Source: Cyclobacteriaceae bacterium (GTDB lineage Bacteria; Bacteroidota; Bacteroidia; Cytophagales; Cyclobacteriaceae). Taken from it: a DNA stretch of 64,000 nucleotides. A program made the translations under genes and the position numbers. The first letter of the stretch is position 1. The number at the start of each line of letters is the position of its first letter. The DNA lies in assembly GCA_022842845.1 (NCBI GenBank), contig JALHOT010000010.1, positions 1 to 64,000 on the forward strand. Reading direction: 5' to 3'. The notes below the pieces were generated by a model, which was not told the DNA's origin, ran no database searches, and was given only the letters and a program-made list of their open reading frames with translations. This document shows positions 7,829 through 17,680 of the stretch, piece after piece.

Positions 7829-10456
7829 TTATAATCTGGAAAGACTCTCTTCAATCGCTTTGATCTTCGCTTCTGCATCTGCCTTCTTTTTTCTTTCGTT
7901 CTCCACAATTTCTGGCTTCGCACTGCTCACAAATTTTTCATTACTTAACTTCTTGTCGATAGAAGCAAGGAATCCTTTTTGATAATCAAGGTCTTTGAGC
8001 AAGCTTTCCTTCTCTTTCGCAGCATCTATTTTTCCTTCCATCGGAATGAAGAACTCCATGGAACGTATCACAAAGGCTGTCGCATTGCTAATGCTGTCCG
8101 AGGTCACCTGAACCGACTTGAGGTTCGCCAGTTTGCTTACAATGGGCAGGAAAGTGGATAGTTTTTCTCCGCCATTATTTTTAACAAAAAGGGCCAGGGC
8201 TTCTTTGGGCGACATACCTTTTGCATTGCGCGTGTTGCGCACTTCAGCAATCACTTCAAAAGCCAGGCTGGCTTCTGATAGCATGCTTGCGTCAAATGAT
8301 TTCACTTTTGGCCATTCAGCTACAATGATATAATCATTGTCTTGGCGTGAGCGCAATTCCTGCCATAGCTCTTCTGTGATAAAAGGCATGAAAGGATGCA
8401 AGGCCTTTAGTAAAGTTTCGAAGTAGCTTACTGTTGTCTCATAGCTTTTCTTGTCAATGGCTTTACCAAATTCTGGCTTTACCATTTCCAGGTACCAGGC
8501 ACAGAAGTCATCCCAAATGAGTTTGTAAATACACATCAGGGCATCTGACATGCGGAACTTACTGAAGTGGTCATTTAACTCTGCCAGTGATGCATGGAGT
8601 TTAGATTCAAACCAAGCCATGGCCACTGTATTCTCTTGTGGAGTAGCAATATCTGCTACTTCCCAGCCTTTCACCAAACGGAAAGCATTCCAGATTTTAT
8701 TAGAGAAGTTGCGTCCTTGTTCTACTAATTTCTCATCATACAATAAATCGTTACCAGCAGGGGAAGAGAAGAGCATACCTGTACGCACGGCATCAGCACC
8801 AAAGTTGGCAATAAGATCTAAGGGATCAGGGGAGTTACCCAAGGACTTTGACATCTTCCGTCCTTGCTTGTCGCGAACAATACCTGTTAAGTACACATTC
8901 TTAAAGGGCATTTCATTGCGATACTCGTATCCGGCTATGATCATGCGCGCTACCCAGAAGAAAAGAATTTCGGGGGCTGTTACTAAATCATTGGTAGGGT
9001 AGAAGTAGTTCAGGTCTGCATTGCCTTTGTTGCCATCTTTAAACACAGAAGCATCGAATACTGCAATAGGCCACAACCAGCTACTGAACCAGGTGTCCAT
9101 CACGTCTTCATCCTGACGAATGTTTTCAGATTTTAAATTCTTGCTTTTGAATTGATCTTTTGCTTCTTCCTCTGTCTTGGCTACTACAATTTCTCCGTCT
9201 TCATTATACCACGCTGGTATACGATGTCCCCACCACAGCTGGCGCGAAATACACCAGTCGCGTACATTGGCCATCCAATGATGATAAGTATTCTTGAACT
9301 TAGGTGGAATGAGCTGGATGTCATCATTCATGACGTGCTCTAAAGCAGGCTTGGTGATGGTATCCATTTTTAAGAACCACTGCAATGATAAGCGAGGTTC
9401 AATGACAGCATCGGTGCGCTCAGAGAAACCTACATTGCTTTTGTACTCTTCTACCTTCGCGAGGTGTCCTTTCTCTTCTAATTCCTTCGCAATTTTCTTC
9501 CGAGCGATGAAACGGTCTTCGCCAACATATAACTGCGCTTTCTCATTAAGAGTACCATCATCGTTTAAGATATCCAACACTTCCAGTTTATGCTTTTGGC
9601 CAAGCTGGTAGTCGTTTATGTCGTGTGCTGGGGTCACTTTCAAACAACCAGTACCAAAGTCCATAGTAACGTACTCATCTTCAATGATAGGAATGCTCTT
9701 GTTAATCAAAGGAATAATAGCACGCTTGCCTTTCAGGTGTTTGTAGCGTTCATCGTTCGGGTTCACGCAAATGGCGCTATCGGCCATGATGGTTTCCGGA
9801 CGAACGGTGGCAATGGTGACAAACTCATTGGTGCTTCCTTCAATTTTGTATTGGATGTAGTACAGCTTAGACTGTACATCTTTATAGTTTACTTCATCAT
9901 CAGCCAAAGCCGTTTTCCCTTGCGGGTCCCAGTTCACCATACGCAGGCCGCGGTAGATGTAGCCCTTCTTATGCAGATCTATGAATACATCAATTACCGC
10001 ATCATAATAGTCAGCATCCATGGTAAACTTGGTGCGGTCCCAATCACAAGAGGCGCCAAGTTTTTTCAACTGTTCTAATATGATGCCCCCGTATTTTTCT
10101 TTCCATTCCCAGGCATACTTCAAAAATTCTTCGCGGCTCAGCTCTGATTTCTTAATGCCTTTTTCACGGAGCATGGCCACCACCTTTGCTTCTGTAGCAA
10201 TGGAAGCGTGGTCGGTTCCAGCTACCCACAAAGCTTCTTTTCCTTCCATGCGGGCCTTGCGAATGAGTACATCCTGAATGGTATTGTTGAGCATGTGCCC
10301 CATGTGCAAAACACCAGTAACATTCGGAGGAGGGATGACTATGGTATAAGGTTCTTTGTCTGGATTAGGCTTGGCTTTGAAAAAGCCACGTTCTAACCAA
10401 AGCTGGTACCACTTGTTTTCAACTTCCGAGGGATTGTATTTTGTAGATAAAGACAT
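7829..10456 (-). CDS. valS: Valine--tRNA ligase
   Basis: Class I aminoacyl-tRNA synthetase that charges tRNA-Val, 875 aa. The HIGH motif appears as HMGH at residues 51-54 (in [15 protein letters not shown]), the KMSKS motif as [14 protein letters not shown] near residue 534; between them lies the editing domain, and the C-terminus (SRL) ends in the valine-specific coiled coil ([20 protein letters not shown]). I start it at the ATG at 10454-10456 ([17 protein letters not shown]), which matches the family N-terminus; the frame stays open 49 codons further upstream but that part is not protein-like and contains the promoter. A promoter element at 10531-10538 supports this start. Complete and ordinary. 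Confidence 0.97.
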   Translation of the reverse strand: MSLSTKYNPSEVENKWYQLWLERGFFKAKPNPDKEPYTIVIPPPNVTGVLHMGHMLNNTIQDVLIRKARMEGKEALWVAGTDHASIATEAKVVAMLREKGIKKSELSREEFLKYAWEWKEKYGGIILEQLKKLGASCDWDRTKFTMDADYYDAVIDVFIDLHKKGYIYRGLRMVNWDPQGKTALADDEVNYKDVQSKLYYIQYKIEGSTNEFVTIATVRPETIMADSAICVNPNDERYKHLKGKRAIIPLINKSIPIIEDEYVTMDFGTGCLKVTPAHDINDYQLGQKHKLEVLDILNDDGTLNEKAQLYVGEDRFIARKKIAKELEEKGHLAKVEEYKSNVGFSERTDAVIEPRLSLQWFLKMDTITKPALEHVMNDDIQLIPPKFKNTYHHWMANVRDWCISRQLWWGHRIPAWYNEDGEIVVAKTEEEAKDQFKSKNLKSENIRQDEDVMDTWFSSWLWPIAVFDASVFKDGNKGNADLNYFYPTNDLVTAPEILFFWVARMIIAGYEYRNEMPFKNVYLTGIVRDKQGRKMSKSLGNSPDPLDLIANFGADAVRTGMLFSSPAGNDLLYDEKLVEQGRNFSNKIWNAFRLVKGWEVADIATPQENTVAMAWFESKLHASLAELNDHFSKFRMSDALMCIYKLIWDDFCAWYLEMVKPEFGKAIDKKSYETTVSYFETLLKALHPFMPFITEELWQELRSRQDNDYIIVAEWPKVKSFDASMLSEASLAFEVIAEVRNTRNAKGMSPKEALALFVKNNGGEKLSTFLPIVSKLANLKSVQVTSDSISNATAFVIRSMEFFIPMEGKIDAAKEKESLLKDLDYQKGFLASIDKKLSNEKFVSSAKPEIVENERKKKADAEAKIKAIEESLSRL

Positions 10457-10530
10457 GCTAAAACACTTAAAAGAGGGGCAAAAATAAGGAAAAGGATGGA
10501 AAGGCCGTGTTTTTTCAGGGTCAGGAAATC

Positions 10531-10538
10531 CAAAAGTA
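10531..10538 (-). promoter_or_regulatory. Candidate valS promoter (-7 element)
   Basis: On the minus strand TACTTTTG is a perfect match to the Bacteroidota -7 consensus TAnnTTTG. A TTTC lies 21 bp upstream as a weak -33 element. The element is 74 nt before the valS ATG and lies inside the spurious N-terminal extension of the frame, which argues for the later start. Confidence 0.45.
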
Positions 10539-10584
10539 GGGCGGGGTTCGTAAGTGTGTGAAATTACCCCAAAACAAAAGATTA

Positions 10585-11715
10585 ATGGAAGCGACACTAG
10601 CAAAACATAACGATCAGGAAGAAATTCAGTGGAAACAACTTTGGAGCCTGGCAGCCCTGTATGGTTCTGTGGTTATTGGTTGGATCGCCTACCAGCGTTA
10701 CCAGCCCAAACTATTGGTGCAATTTGAATTCACCGATTTTACTTTTCTCCTCATGGTGGTGCAGGGCGTCATCCTCACCATTACGCCCATGATCGCGGGC
10801 CGCATAGGCGACAAATATCGTTTCGAGCGGGGTAACCGCCTGCCTATCATCAGTGCTGGTATTTCTTTCGCTTCCATGATTTTTATGGCGGTGGCTTTTA
10901 CTTTGCTCGGTAATCCCGGTGAAATTTTCAAATGGATATTGCCCGTCCTGATTGTATTGTGGTTAGTGGCCATGAGTATTTTTACCAGTCCTGCACTTTC
11001 TACCATCGAGTCTTTCATGCCGGTTGAAAAACTGCCAAGGGCCATGGCCATCCTCACCATCGTGGGTAACTTATTGTATGCCCTTGAGCCTGTCATTGTA
11101 GATATTATTGATTTCTTAGGTGCTCCAGCAACTTTTATAACTGGTGGTGTAGTGGTTTTTGTTTCAGGTTACGCCTTGAAGAAAAATGCACTTACTTCCC
11201 TATTAAAAACAGACAATAAAGAAGGCAGACCACAGGCTGCCATTAAACTCGATACGCAGCGCTCTCAATACGGATTTATTTTATTGATAGGGATTGCCTT
11301 AGGAGTGGGCACCTCTTGTTTGTTCAATGTATTTCCGGCCATTATGGATGCGAAGTTGAGTGATGTACTCAAGGGTAGCAATGGTTCGATTATCTCGGTA
11401 GGTATATTGATTATCTCAGCGCTCTTGTCATTGCCTTTCAGCAGTTTAGTATCCAGCTATGGTTTAATGCGCTCCTTCTGGATTAGCTTTATTTTAGTAT
11501 TACTAAGTATTGTCGGCATTGTGTTATTTCAGGCACCATTAGCGGTGTTATTAATGACAGCCATTTTTGCCATTGGGTTTACAGCCCTTTCGGTAAGCTC
11601 ACTTCCCCTGGCCATTGGTAAAGCCAATTACTATCAGAAAGTATTTTGTGTGGGTGTCTTCTTTGCCGGAGTAGAAGGCGTGGAGGCAATCATGGATGTT
11701 TGGCAAGCACTCTAA
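10585..11715 (+). CDS. MFS transporter of unknown substrate
   Basis: Inner-membrane protein of about 376 aa with 11-12 hydrophobic segments and major-facilitator character. Loop 2-3 carries [18 protein letters not shown], a version of the MFS signature GxLaDrxGrkk, near residue 70; a second, weaker one follows the central loop. The central cytoplasmic loop is short ([17 protein letters not shown]). The ATG at 10585 ([13 protein letters not shown]) is preferred over a GTG at 10558. It is divergent from valS and its stop is 50 bp from the convergent rRNA methylase gene. The substrate cannot be told from sequence; neither sugar- nor drug-specific motifs are evident. Confidence 0.75.
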   Translation: MEATLAKHNDQEEIQWKQLWSLAALYGSVVIGWIAYQRYQPKLLVQFEFTDFTFLLMVVQGVILTITPMIAGRIGDKYRFERGNRLPIISAGISFASMIFMAVAFTLLGNPGEIFKWILPVLIVLWLVAMSIFTSPALSTIESFMPVEKLPRAMAILTIVGNLLYALEPVIVDIIDFLGAPATFITGGVVVFVSGYALKKNALTSLLKTDNKEGRPQAAIKLDTQRSQYGFILLIGIALGVGTSCLFNVFPAIMDAKLSDVLKGSNGSIISVGILIISALLSLPFSSLVSSYGLMRSFWISFILVLLSIVGIVLFQAPLAVLLMTAIFAIGFTALSVSSLPLAIGKANYYQKVFCVGVFFAGVEGVEAIMDVWQAL

Positions 11716-11765
11716 AAATGTAGAGGGCTTTTTTCACGGGCGCAATACTATAAGTAAAGAACTAT

Positions 11766-13169
11766 TTATGGGTTGTTGGAATGACCGTGTAGCGATGCGC
11801 TGCCGGTCATTCTTATTCTCCACTCTGCCGGATAGAGGTTGTTCAAGCGATTATCCAATACATTCGCCCAACCTAAGGGAAGGTCTTCATACGTCATCAG
11901 TGAGTAACCCTTGACAAGCCCCTCGCGCCAGAATGGATCTTTGCGCAGGTAAGTGATGGCCTCATCATGATTTAGCGGCACCGCAGGAAATTTTTCTTTG
12001 TTTACATGAACACTAATGGCAAAGGCATGGTCCGGAATGAGCTTATCATGCTTGAACATACCCACGGTGGTACCAGCCGAAACTATTTTTAAGTGTGAGC
12101 AAATAAAAGCAATGGCTTCTTCCTGCGCTGCGGGTAATACTAAAACGAAGTCACGAAACTGTGTAAAGTGAAGGGCAGCGTCTTGTACCCAATCACGGTA
12201 TCGGTCTATAGCTTTGGGGGCTTTTGTGAAAACTGTTTTACTGGCGCGTACGCGCGCTGCACTTTGTGCTTCATTTTTGCGCAACACGGCTATATAAAAT
12301 CCTTCACCTTTTACCTTGTCAGGAAAACACTGATAACCATGTTTCAGGGCTTGTACACCCCAACGCTCATCCAGTGTTAAGGGTAATATGCTTGCATTCA
12401 ATTCGGCTGCAAAACGTTCAATGTTTGAATCGTTTTCTTCAGGATTGTAAGTACAAGTACAGTAAATGAGCAAGCCGTCTTCTTTCAAAGCCGGCCACAC
12501 ATCATGCACAATGCGTTGTTGTCTTACCGAACAGAGGTGTGCATTCTCGGTGCTCCATTCGCGCATGGCCTCAGCATCTTTACGAAACAAACCTTCGCCC
12601 GAGCATGGAGCATCTACCAGCATCACATCAAAAAAGCCTGTCAGCTTTTGAAAATCTTCAGGGTCATTATTGGTCACCACCACATTGGCATGTCCCCATT
12701 TGGTGATGTTCTCAGCCAGTATACTCGCGCGACTGCGAATCACTTCATTGCTGACCAATATACTTTCGCTATTCAGTAAACTGAGCAAGTGGGTCGACTT
12801 GCCTCCGGGAGCTGCACATAGATCGAGTACACGCAAAGCCTCCTGATCGTTGACATGTTGCCGCATGGCTTGTTCCACCAGCATAGAGCTGGCTTCCTGC
12901 ACATAATAGGCACCTGCGTGAAAGGCAGGATCGAGGGTGAAGCTCGGGCGTGATGACAAATAGTATCCCTGGGCCGACCAGGGAACCGGTTGAAATTGAA
13001 TGTCTGTCTCTTGTTTCAGGAGGATAGAAGTGTTTTTTGCTTTCGCAGGATTGAGGCGTATGCTCACCGGTGAAGTTTCACCGTGCACAGCCGAAAAAAG
13101 CGGCCAGGCGGCAGCCAGTTGTTCGCGCATACGCGCTTCAAATTCATGCGGAAACAAAAATCTTTGCAT
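11766..13169 (-). CDS. RsmF-like rRNA cytosine-C5 methyltransferase (NOL1/NOP2/Sun family)
   Basis: SAM-dependent RNA m5C methyltransferase, 467 aa. The SAM-binding core begins with LDLCAAPGGKSTHLLSLL (about residue 115); the two catalytic cysteines are in DAPCSGEGLF (about residue 188) and CTCTYNPEEND (about residue 236). A C-terminal RNA-binding extension as in RsmF follows and ends in YPAEWRIRM, where I would expect the protein to stop; here 13 extra residues (TGSASLHGHSNNP) follow. Those codons are the same bases that form the hairpin at 11779-11812. A TACCTTTG element lies only 4 nt before the ATG, suggesting a leaderless mRNA. Target is probably 16S rRNA; the exact cytosine cannot be told. 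Confidence 0.9.
   Translation of the reverse strand: MQRFLFPHEFEARMREQLAAAWPLFSAVHGETSPVSIRLNPAKAKNTSILLKQETDIQFQPVPWSAQGYYLSSRPSFTLDPAFHAGAYYVQEASSMLVEQAMRQHVNDQEALRVLDLCAAPGGKSTHLLSLLNSESILVSNEVIRSRASILAENITKWGHANVVVTNNDPEDFQKLTGFFDVMLVDAPCSGEGLFRKDAEAMREWSTENAHLCSVRQQRIVHDVWPALKEDGLLIYCTCTYNPEENDSNIERFAAELNASILPLTLDERWGVQALKHGYQCFPDKVKGEGFYIAVLRKNEAQSAARVRASKTVFTKAPKAIDRYRDWVQDAALHFTQFRDFVLVLPAAQEEAIAFICSHLKIVSAGTTVGMFKHDKLIPDHAFAISVHVNKEKFPAVPLNHDEAITYLRKDPFWREGLVKGYSLMTYEDLPLGWANVLDNRLNNLYPAEWRIRMTGSASLHGHSNNP
11779..11812 (+). terminator. Hairpin inside the 3' end of the convergent methylase gene, likely terminator
   Basis: GAATGACCG (11779-11787) pairs perfectly with CGGTCATTC (11804-11812), with an inner AGCG/CGCT helix. 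On the plus strand it is followed by a pyrimidine-rich TTATTCTCC. It lies 63 nt after the MFS gene stop and inside the last codons of the convergent methylase gene, so it probably ends MFS transcripts and doubles as coding sequence. Confidence 0.5.
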
Positions 13170-13173
13170 GGGG

Positions 13174-13181
13174 CAAAGGTA
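13174..13181 (-). promoter_or_regulatory. Promoter -7 element directly before the methylase ATG
   Basis: Minus-strand TACCTTTG is an exact TAnnTTTG match. Only four bases (CCCC) separate it from the ATG at 13169, so transcription would begin at or next to the start codon and give a leaderless message. A clear -33 element was not seen. Confidence 0.45.
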
Positions 13182-13273
13182 AACAGGTATTTACAGAGCA
13201 CCTATTGCCCCGAGGTTTATCCGATTTGAATTCATTCTGCAGGTATGAGGGATAAGCATTAACTTGTGCCCCT

Positions 13274-14539
13274 ATGATGCAAGCAAACCATCCTTCTCTT
13301 AAAAGCTGGGTTGAAGTGCCTAAAGGCTCAGACTTCCCCATTCAAAATCTCCCCTTCGGTATTTTTAAAACCAAGTATTTATCACCCGTTGCCGGTGTGG
13401 CCATAGGTCAACACGTGCTTGACCTGGTATACCTGCATGAAAATGCCTACCTCGATGGTCTGGGTTTACCGGCAGGTGTATTCAACCAAAAATACCTGAA
13501 CGATTTCTTTGCCCTTGGCAGAAAAACGATAACGGCTGTACGCAATCGCGTATCTGAGTTACTTCGTCACGACAATGATGAGATGACAGCCGCAGCCAGA
13601 GAAATTGCCCTGGTGCCTATGGCAGAGGTGCAGATGCTGATGCCGGTGCGCGTTAGCAATTACACCGACTTCTATAGCAGTGAAGAACATGCCACCAACG
13701 TAGGTTCTATGTTTCGCGATCCTAAAAATGCTTTATTACCTAACTGGAAACACTTACCGGTGGGCTATCATGGTCGTGCTTCTTCTATTGTGGTATCGGG
13801 TACTGACTTGCATCGGCCTAAAGGACAAATCAAACCGGCTGATGCCGAGCTACCGGTATATTGCCCATCACGCAAAGTTGATTTTGAATTAGAGGTGGCC
13901 TTTATCACCTGCACGGAAACAAAATTGGGGTCATCGATCACTACGCAACAGGCTGAAGAACACATAGCAGGTTTAGTATTATTTAACGACTGGTCAGCCC
14001 GCGACATACAACAATGGGAGTATGTGCCCCTCGGTCCTTTTTTGTCGAAGAACTTTGGTTCTACCCTGTCGCCCTGGGTAGTAACCCTCGATGCCCTCGA
14101 ACCATTTCGCGTGAAAGGCCCGGAACAGTTGCCTCATGTGTTACCCTACCTCAGCTATGAGGGTGCGCGTAATTTTGATATACAATTGGAGGTCTTGTTG
14201 CAGGCAGGTAAGGCAGAACCCACTACCGTGAGCCGCTCTAACTTTAAATACATGTACTGGAACATGTGTCAGCAATTAGCCCATCATACGGTGAATGGCT
14301 GTAACATACAGGTAGGGGATGTCTATGCTTCGGGTACCATCAGCGGTCCTTCCCCCGGTTCTTATGGTTCCATGTTAGAGCTTACCTGGAATGGACAAAA
14401 ACCTTTATCCATGCCCGATGGTACTGCACGTCAATTTATTGAAGATGGAGACACAGTTTTGATCAAAGGTTTTGCCGAGAAGGAGGGTGTAAGAATAGGA
14501 TTTGGAGAATGTAAAGGTAGAATTTTGCCAGCACTTTAA
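13274..14539 (+). CDS. fahA: Fumarylacetoacetase
   Basis: Cytoplasmic hydrolase that splits fumarylacetoacetate into fumarate and acetoacetate, the last step of tyrosine/phenylalanine breakdown. 421 aa, the family's usual length. An N-terminal SH3-like domain (residues 1-120, beginning with SWVEVPKGSDFPIQNLPFG) precedes the metal-dependent catalytic domain: NYTDFYSSEEHATNVG (about residue 130, with the first metal-binding Asp), VDFELEVAF (about 205) and FNDWSARDIQQWEY (about 240) are the conserved motifs. The other tyrosine-degradation genes are not in this window. It is followed after 83 bp of repeat sequence by a flavin reductase gene on the same strand. Confidence 0.95.
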   Translation: MMQANHPSLKSWVEVPKGSDFPIQNLPFGIFKTKYLSPVAGVAIGQHVLDLVYLHENAYLDGLGLPAGVFNQKYLNDFFALGRKTITAVRNRVSELLRHDNDEMTAAAREIALVPMAEVQMLMPVRVSNYTDFYSSEEHATNVGSMFRDPKNALLPNWKHLPVGYHGRASSIVVSGTDLHRPKGQIKPADAELPVYCPSRKVDFELEVAFITCTETKLGSSITTQQAEEHIAGLVLFNDWSARDIQQWEYVPLGPFLSKNFGSTLSPWVVTLDALEPFRVKGPEQLPHVLPYLSYEGARNFDIQLEVLLQAGKAEPTTVSRSNFKYMYWNMCQQLAHHTVNGCNIQVGDVYASGTISGPSPGSYGSMLELTWNGQKPLSMPDGTARQFIEDGDTVLIKGFAEKEGVRIGFGECKGRILPAL

Positions 14540-14549
14540 TTACGTTGAC

Positions 14550-14618
14550 GGTTGTTGGTTATTAGTTCATGATTCAATAATCAACAGGCAACCAACAACG
14601 AATCACCAATAACTAATA
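14550..14618. repeat. Short-period repeat / inverted repeat between fahA and the flavin reductase gene
   Basis: GTTGTTGGTT (14551-14560) is exactly inverted as AACCAACAAC (14590-14599), and ATTAGTT (14561-14567) as AACTAAT (14611-14617). Both halves are built from degenerate 7-bp units such as GGTTGTT GGTTATT AGTTCAT. The same vocabulary recurs at 21171-21205 and 63525-63557. It fills the gap between the two genes and belongs to a dispersed repeat class described under the findings. Confidence 0.55.
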
Positions 14619-14622
14619 TCGA

Positions 14623-15444
14623 ATGATTATCAATCCGAAAGAAGTAAGTGTAGGTAAAATGCACAGCTACTTGCTGGGAGCCATTGCACCCAGGCCCATT
14701 GCTTTTGCCAGCACCATCGATCAGCAAGGGAATGTGAACTTAAGTCCTTTCAGTTTTTTTAATTGCTTTGGGGCCAATCCGCCTTTATTAATTTTTTCAC
14801 CAGCCCGCAGGGGGCGCGATAATACCACCAAGCACTCTTACGAAAATGTTTTAGAAGTACCGGAGGTGGTCATTAACATCGTCAATTATGACATCGTTCA
14901 GCAGATGTCGCTGGCCAGTACAGAGTATGCCAAGGGTGTAAACGAATTTGTGAAAGCAGGATTAACACCGATAGCATCCAGTAGAGTAAAACCACCACGC
15001 GTAGCTGAAGCACCGGTAGCCTTTGAGTGTAAAGTATTGCAAGTCATTCCTACCGGTACAGAAGGCGGGGCCGGTAATCTGGTTATTTGTGAAGTGATAC
15101 TGGCCCACATCAAAGATGAGATCCTGGATGCAGAGGGGAAGATAGATCCTTTCAAATTGGATGCCGTGGCGCGCATGGGGGGCGATTGGTATTGCCGGGC
15201 CAATGGAGAAGCGCTGTTTACCGTGCCTAAGCCTTTAGAGAAGATGGGGATAGGCATCGATCAGTTACCCGAGGCCATCAGAAAAAGTAAAGTACTTACC
15301 GGCAACGACTTGGCCATGCTGGCCAATGTAGAAAGCTTTGATCAAACAGCGCACTATAGCTCGCAAGAAGATAAGCACAGACAAGCACAGGATTTACTGA
15401 AACACAAAAAAATTGTAGAGGCATGGGCGGCATTGAAAACCTAA
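14623..15444 (+). CDS. Flavin reductase-like FMN-binding protein
   Basis: Cytoplasmic flavoprotein of the flavin-reductase-like / DIM6-NTAB split-barrel family, 273 aa. The FMN-binding beta-barrel covers about residues 10-190: LGAIAPRPIAFASTIDQQG, then NLSPFSFFNCFGANPPLL (phosphate and isoalloxazine binding in this family), and later MGGDWYCRANGEALFTVP. The C-terminal 60 residues are helical and particular to the Bacteroidota version. Such proteins reduce flavins or small quinone/nitro substrates; the true substrate is unknown. It lies between fahA and a small membrane protein gene, all on the plus strand, which may make it part of an aromatic-compound breakdown unit, but that link is weak. 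Confidence 0.8.
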   Translation: MIINPKEVSVGKMHSYLLGAIAPRPIAFASTIDQQGNVNLSPFSFFNCFGANPPLLIFSPARRGRDNTTKHSYENVLEVPEVVINIVNYDIVQQMSLASTEYAKGVNEFVKAGLTPIASSRVKPPRVAEAPVAFECKVLQVIPTGTEGGAGNLVICEVILAHIKDEILDAEGKIDPFKLDAVARMGGDWYCRANGEALFTVPKPLEKMGIGIDQLPEAIRKSKVLTGNDLAMLANVESFDQTAHYSSQEDKHRQAQDLLKHKKIVEAWAALKT

Positions 15445-15471
15445 GCCTTTTACAAATTAATTGATAGGAAC

Positions 15472-15933
15472 ATGGGGAAGATGAATATCGATATTAACAT
15501 TGCTGGTCAAGAAGAAGGGAAACTTCGAATGTTTTATTTGGTACTCGGATTACTGGGCACCTTATACATTGCCATCATGCTCTTCTTGCCCGACCTTGGA
15601 ATGAATCATTTTTATTTTGGATGGATATTATTTTTACCGGGGTTTATAAAAGCCATTCTCTATGGACTTGGAAAAAAGAGAACCTTCGCAGATAACTCTC
15701 CATACCTGAGGATCAATGAAGAAAGACTAGAGAAAAGTAGTGGGGGGATTTTCAGCAAGCAGCATGTTTACTACTGGACTGATGTAAAAGCCTTGGATAT
15801 AAAGCTCTTCGAGATTCAGTTAACAAGTAAGGACAATAAAGTAATGACAGTAGCACTGAACAATCTAACAGACGACAACCTTAAAATTGTTAAAGAATTT
15901 GTTACGGCTGTCAAGAAAAATAAAGGTCTCTAG
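15472..15933 (+). CDS. Small membrane protein with PH-like C-terminal region
   Basis: A 153-aa protein I cannot name. Two hydrophobic helices lie at about residues 20-40 (MFYLVLGLLGTLYIAIMLFL) and 47-64 (FYFGWILFLPGFIKAILYG). The C-terminal half is a beta-rich cytoplasmic region (YLRINEERLEKSSGGIFSKQ, then VKALDIKLFEIQLTSKDNK) ending in an amphipathic helix; this pattern resembles bacterial PH-like domains. It starts 27 bp after the flavin reductase gene, so both may be co-transcribed. The ATG at 15472 is used, with a second in-frame ATG three codons later equally possible. It is followed by about 135 bp without genes and then a strong terminator. Confidence 0.6.
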   Translation: MGKMNIDINIAGQEEGKLRMFYLVLGLLGTLYIAIMLFLPDLGMNHFYFGWILFLPGFIKAILYGLGKKRTFADNSPYLRINEERLEKSSGGIFSKQHVYYWTDVKALDIKLFEIQLTSKDNKVMTVALNNLTDDNLKIVKEFVTAVKKNKGL

Positions 15934-16071
15934 TTTAGCAAGGAGCTAACAGACTTTTTAATGACACATGAATTAAAAGTCAAGCATAACTTCTGTTAAC
16001 CTTTCATAAATCTATTTGGTAACAGATGCCTTCTTGAAATCAGGAGCTAATTGGCTGTGATAAGATGACAT

Positions 16072-16102
16072 AAAAAAAGGCGCCTTGCGGGCGCCTTTTT
16101 TT
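16072..16102. terminator. Strong bidirectional intrinsic terminator
   Basis: A perfect 13-bp inverted repeat: AAAAAAAGGCGCC (16072-16084), loop TTGCG, GGCGCCTTTTTTT (16090-16102). The A and T tracts make it work on both strands, ending the plus-strand genes at 15933 and the minus-strand GDSL gene at 16119. Confidence 0.95.
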
Positions 16103-16118
16103 ATTGAGTTATATCCTG

Positions 16119-17672
16119 TTAAGGTGTTGGTAAAGCATTACCAATATAATCGTTAGGATTACACAAAGGTATTTTAGCACTCCACTTGGCGTTGATGGCA
16201 TTGATGAATACGTTGGCCATGTAAGCAGAGCCTCTTGCATTCGGATGCACACCATCTAAAGAGAAAGCACCGAAAGGAGGCGTGATGCTGGCCGTTAATG
16301 ATGAACCACCAATGGCTACTGTACCAGCTCTTACATCACGTAATGCTTTGTTGGCATCAATCAATACCAGACGAGCTGAGTTCGCCTCAACAGCGGCAGC
16401 AATCGTTGCATTGAAAGCATCAATAGAAGCCTGGATTTGTGTCTGCTCGGCAGGAATCAATACCCAGTTATCAGCCAAAGGAATAGAAACGCCATTTACT
16501 AAAGAAGGGTTACCACCTACGGTAGTGCCAATAAAGGAAGCAGCAGGTAAAATAACCAAGTCACCAGCAACATCACCAGCTGTTGCTTTGGCTTGTCTAG
16601 CGAATCGATATGGCTCGAGAGCAGCTCTTTGTTGTGGCGATAGAGCACCGGCACCAACCAGTCCATCCCATAGTGGTCCAAGATCGCGAGCTGTTTCATC
16701 TGAAATCAATACACGGTTACCGGCTCCAGCTGTGAAGACTACTTTACGAGCATCCATTTCTGCAGCAGGAATATTGAATGGAGCACCTTTGAAAGCATCC
16801 AGTGTACTGTTGAATCCGGCAAAGTTGGCATTCAAAGCTGCAGCGTTAGCAGAGGGAAGTGTTACCGGGTTAACAGGAATCGTTGTAAAGTAAGGGATAC
16901 TGGTTACGTTCGGTACGTTGGCCACAGCGCCTTTGGCATTAGCATTCGCATTCAACATGGTGTTGATACCTGCGGTAAATGCTGCCTGAAAAGTAGCATT
17001 GGCTGTTAGTATAGCAGGGTTAGAAGCCCCACCTGTAGCATAACCCAATACATCATTATTACCCAACCAGAAAGTAAAGAAGGTACCACCATTTGCTAAG
17101 GATGCTGCTGCATCGCCCACTAAAGTGGAAGTACCAGGGTTGGAAGCAATTCTGGCATAATAGGGACTGAACAATGGGTTAGCTGATGCTGGGCCACCCA
17201 ATTGAGGGGCCTGCGCTGTTTGAATGGTAACCCCAGGTACGCCCCAGTTATTCAAATCTGTTTTAGTGCCAGTATAGGGTGCAAATGCAGCACCACCATC
17301 GCCTGCAGTTGGGGCAGGGGCTGCCGCGCCTGTAGTCGTGTTCAACTTCAATACTAATCTACCTTGCGTGCAACCACCTGTTGGATTGAAACATCCGTTA
17401 GCTGAGTTAACACTTGGTTGTGTGAAAGTACCACCGCCTAGCAAAGCGGCCTGGCGAGCAATAATAGAAGGGAAGGAGTTATTCTGACTGGTAGTGTACA
17501 AGGCACCATCCATAAAGCCAGCGGTGAGGGAGTTACCCACCGACACCATCTTGGTGAAATCAGCACTGCCAGTGGTGGCTTCTGTCGATTCCGGAAAATC
17601 GTAGGTACAGGAAGCCACAAAGCAGGTGGCTAATCCTAAAATCAATAATTTATTTCTCATAATATTTTTCAT
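16119..17672 (-). CDS. GDSL/SGNH-hydrolase-like lipoprotein
   Basis: Exported lipoprotein of 517 aa. The signal peptide ends in a lipobox with Cys22 (VASC), so the protein is lipid-anchored. SGNH-hydrolase blocks are present: GNSLTAG (Ser48; GNS replaces the usual GDS) in block I, FWLGNNDVLG in block III and DGVHPNARGSAYMAN near the C-terminus with the Asp-x-x-His of block V. The middle is unusually rich in Ala, Asn, Gly and Pro. It probably acts as an esterase or lipase at the outer membrane. It starts 8 bp after the TonB receptor stop, so the two form one operon. An ATG four codons downstream (17660) is also possible. Confidence 0.8.
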   Translation of the reverse strand: MKNIMRNKLLILGLATCFVASCTYDFPESTEATTGSADFTKMVSVGNSLTAGFMDGALYTTSQNNSFPSIIARQAALLGGGTFTQPSVNSANGCFNPTGGCTQGRLVLKLNTTTGAAAPAPTAGDGGAAFAPYTGTKTDLNNWGVPGVTIQTAQAPQLGGPASANPLFSPYYARIASNPGTSTLVGDAAASLANGGTFFTFWLGNNDVLGYATGGASNPAILTANATFQAAFTAGINTMLNANANAKGAVANVPNVTSIPYFTTIPVNPVTLPSANAAALNANFAGFNSTLDAFKGAPFNIPAAEMDARKVVFTAGAGNRVLISDETARDLGPLWDGLVGAGALSPQQRAALEPYRFARQAKATAGDVAGDLVILPAASFIGTTVGGNPSLVNGVSIPLADNWVLIPAEQTQIQASIDAFNATIAAAVEANSARLVLIDANKALRDVRAGTVAIGGSSLTASITPPFGAFSLDGVHPNARGSAYMANVFINAINAKWSAKIPLCNPNDYIGNALPTP

Positions 17673-17680
17673 TCTATCGA

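Noticed and set aside
10457-10603. N-terminal extension of valS by 49 codons
   Set aside because: ValRS starts at [17 protein letters not shown]; the upstream part contains the promoter element at 10531 and overlaps the divergent gene's start region.
16282-16893. A 203-codon open frame on the plus strand
   Set aside because: It lies antisense inside the GDSL lipoprotein gene, whose motifs and signal peptide are clear; the frame arises from its Ala/Gly/Asn-rich codons.
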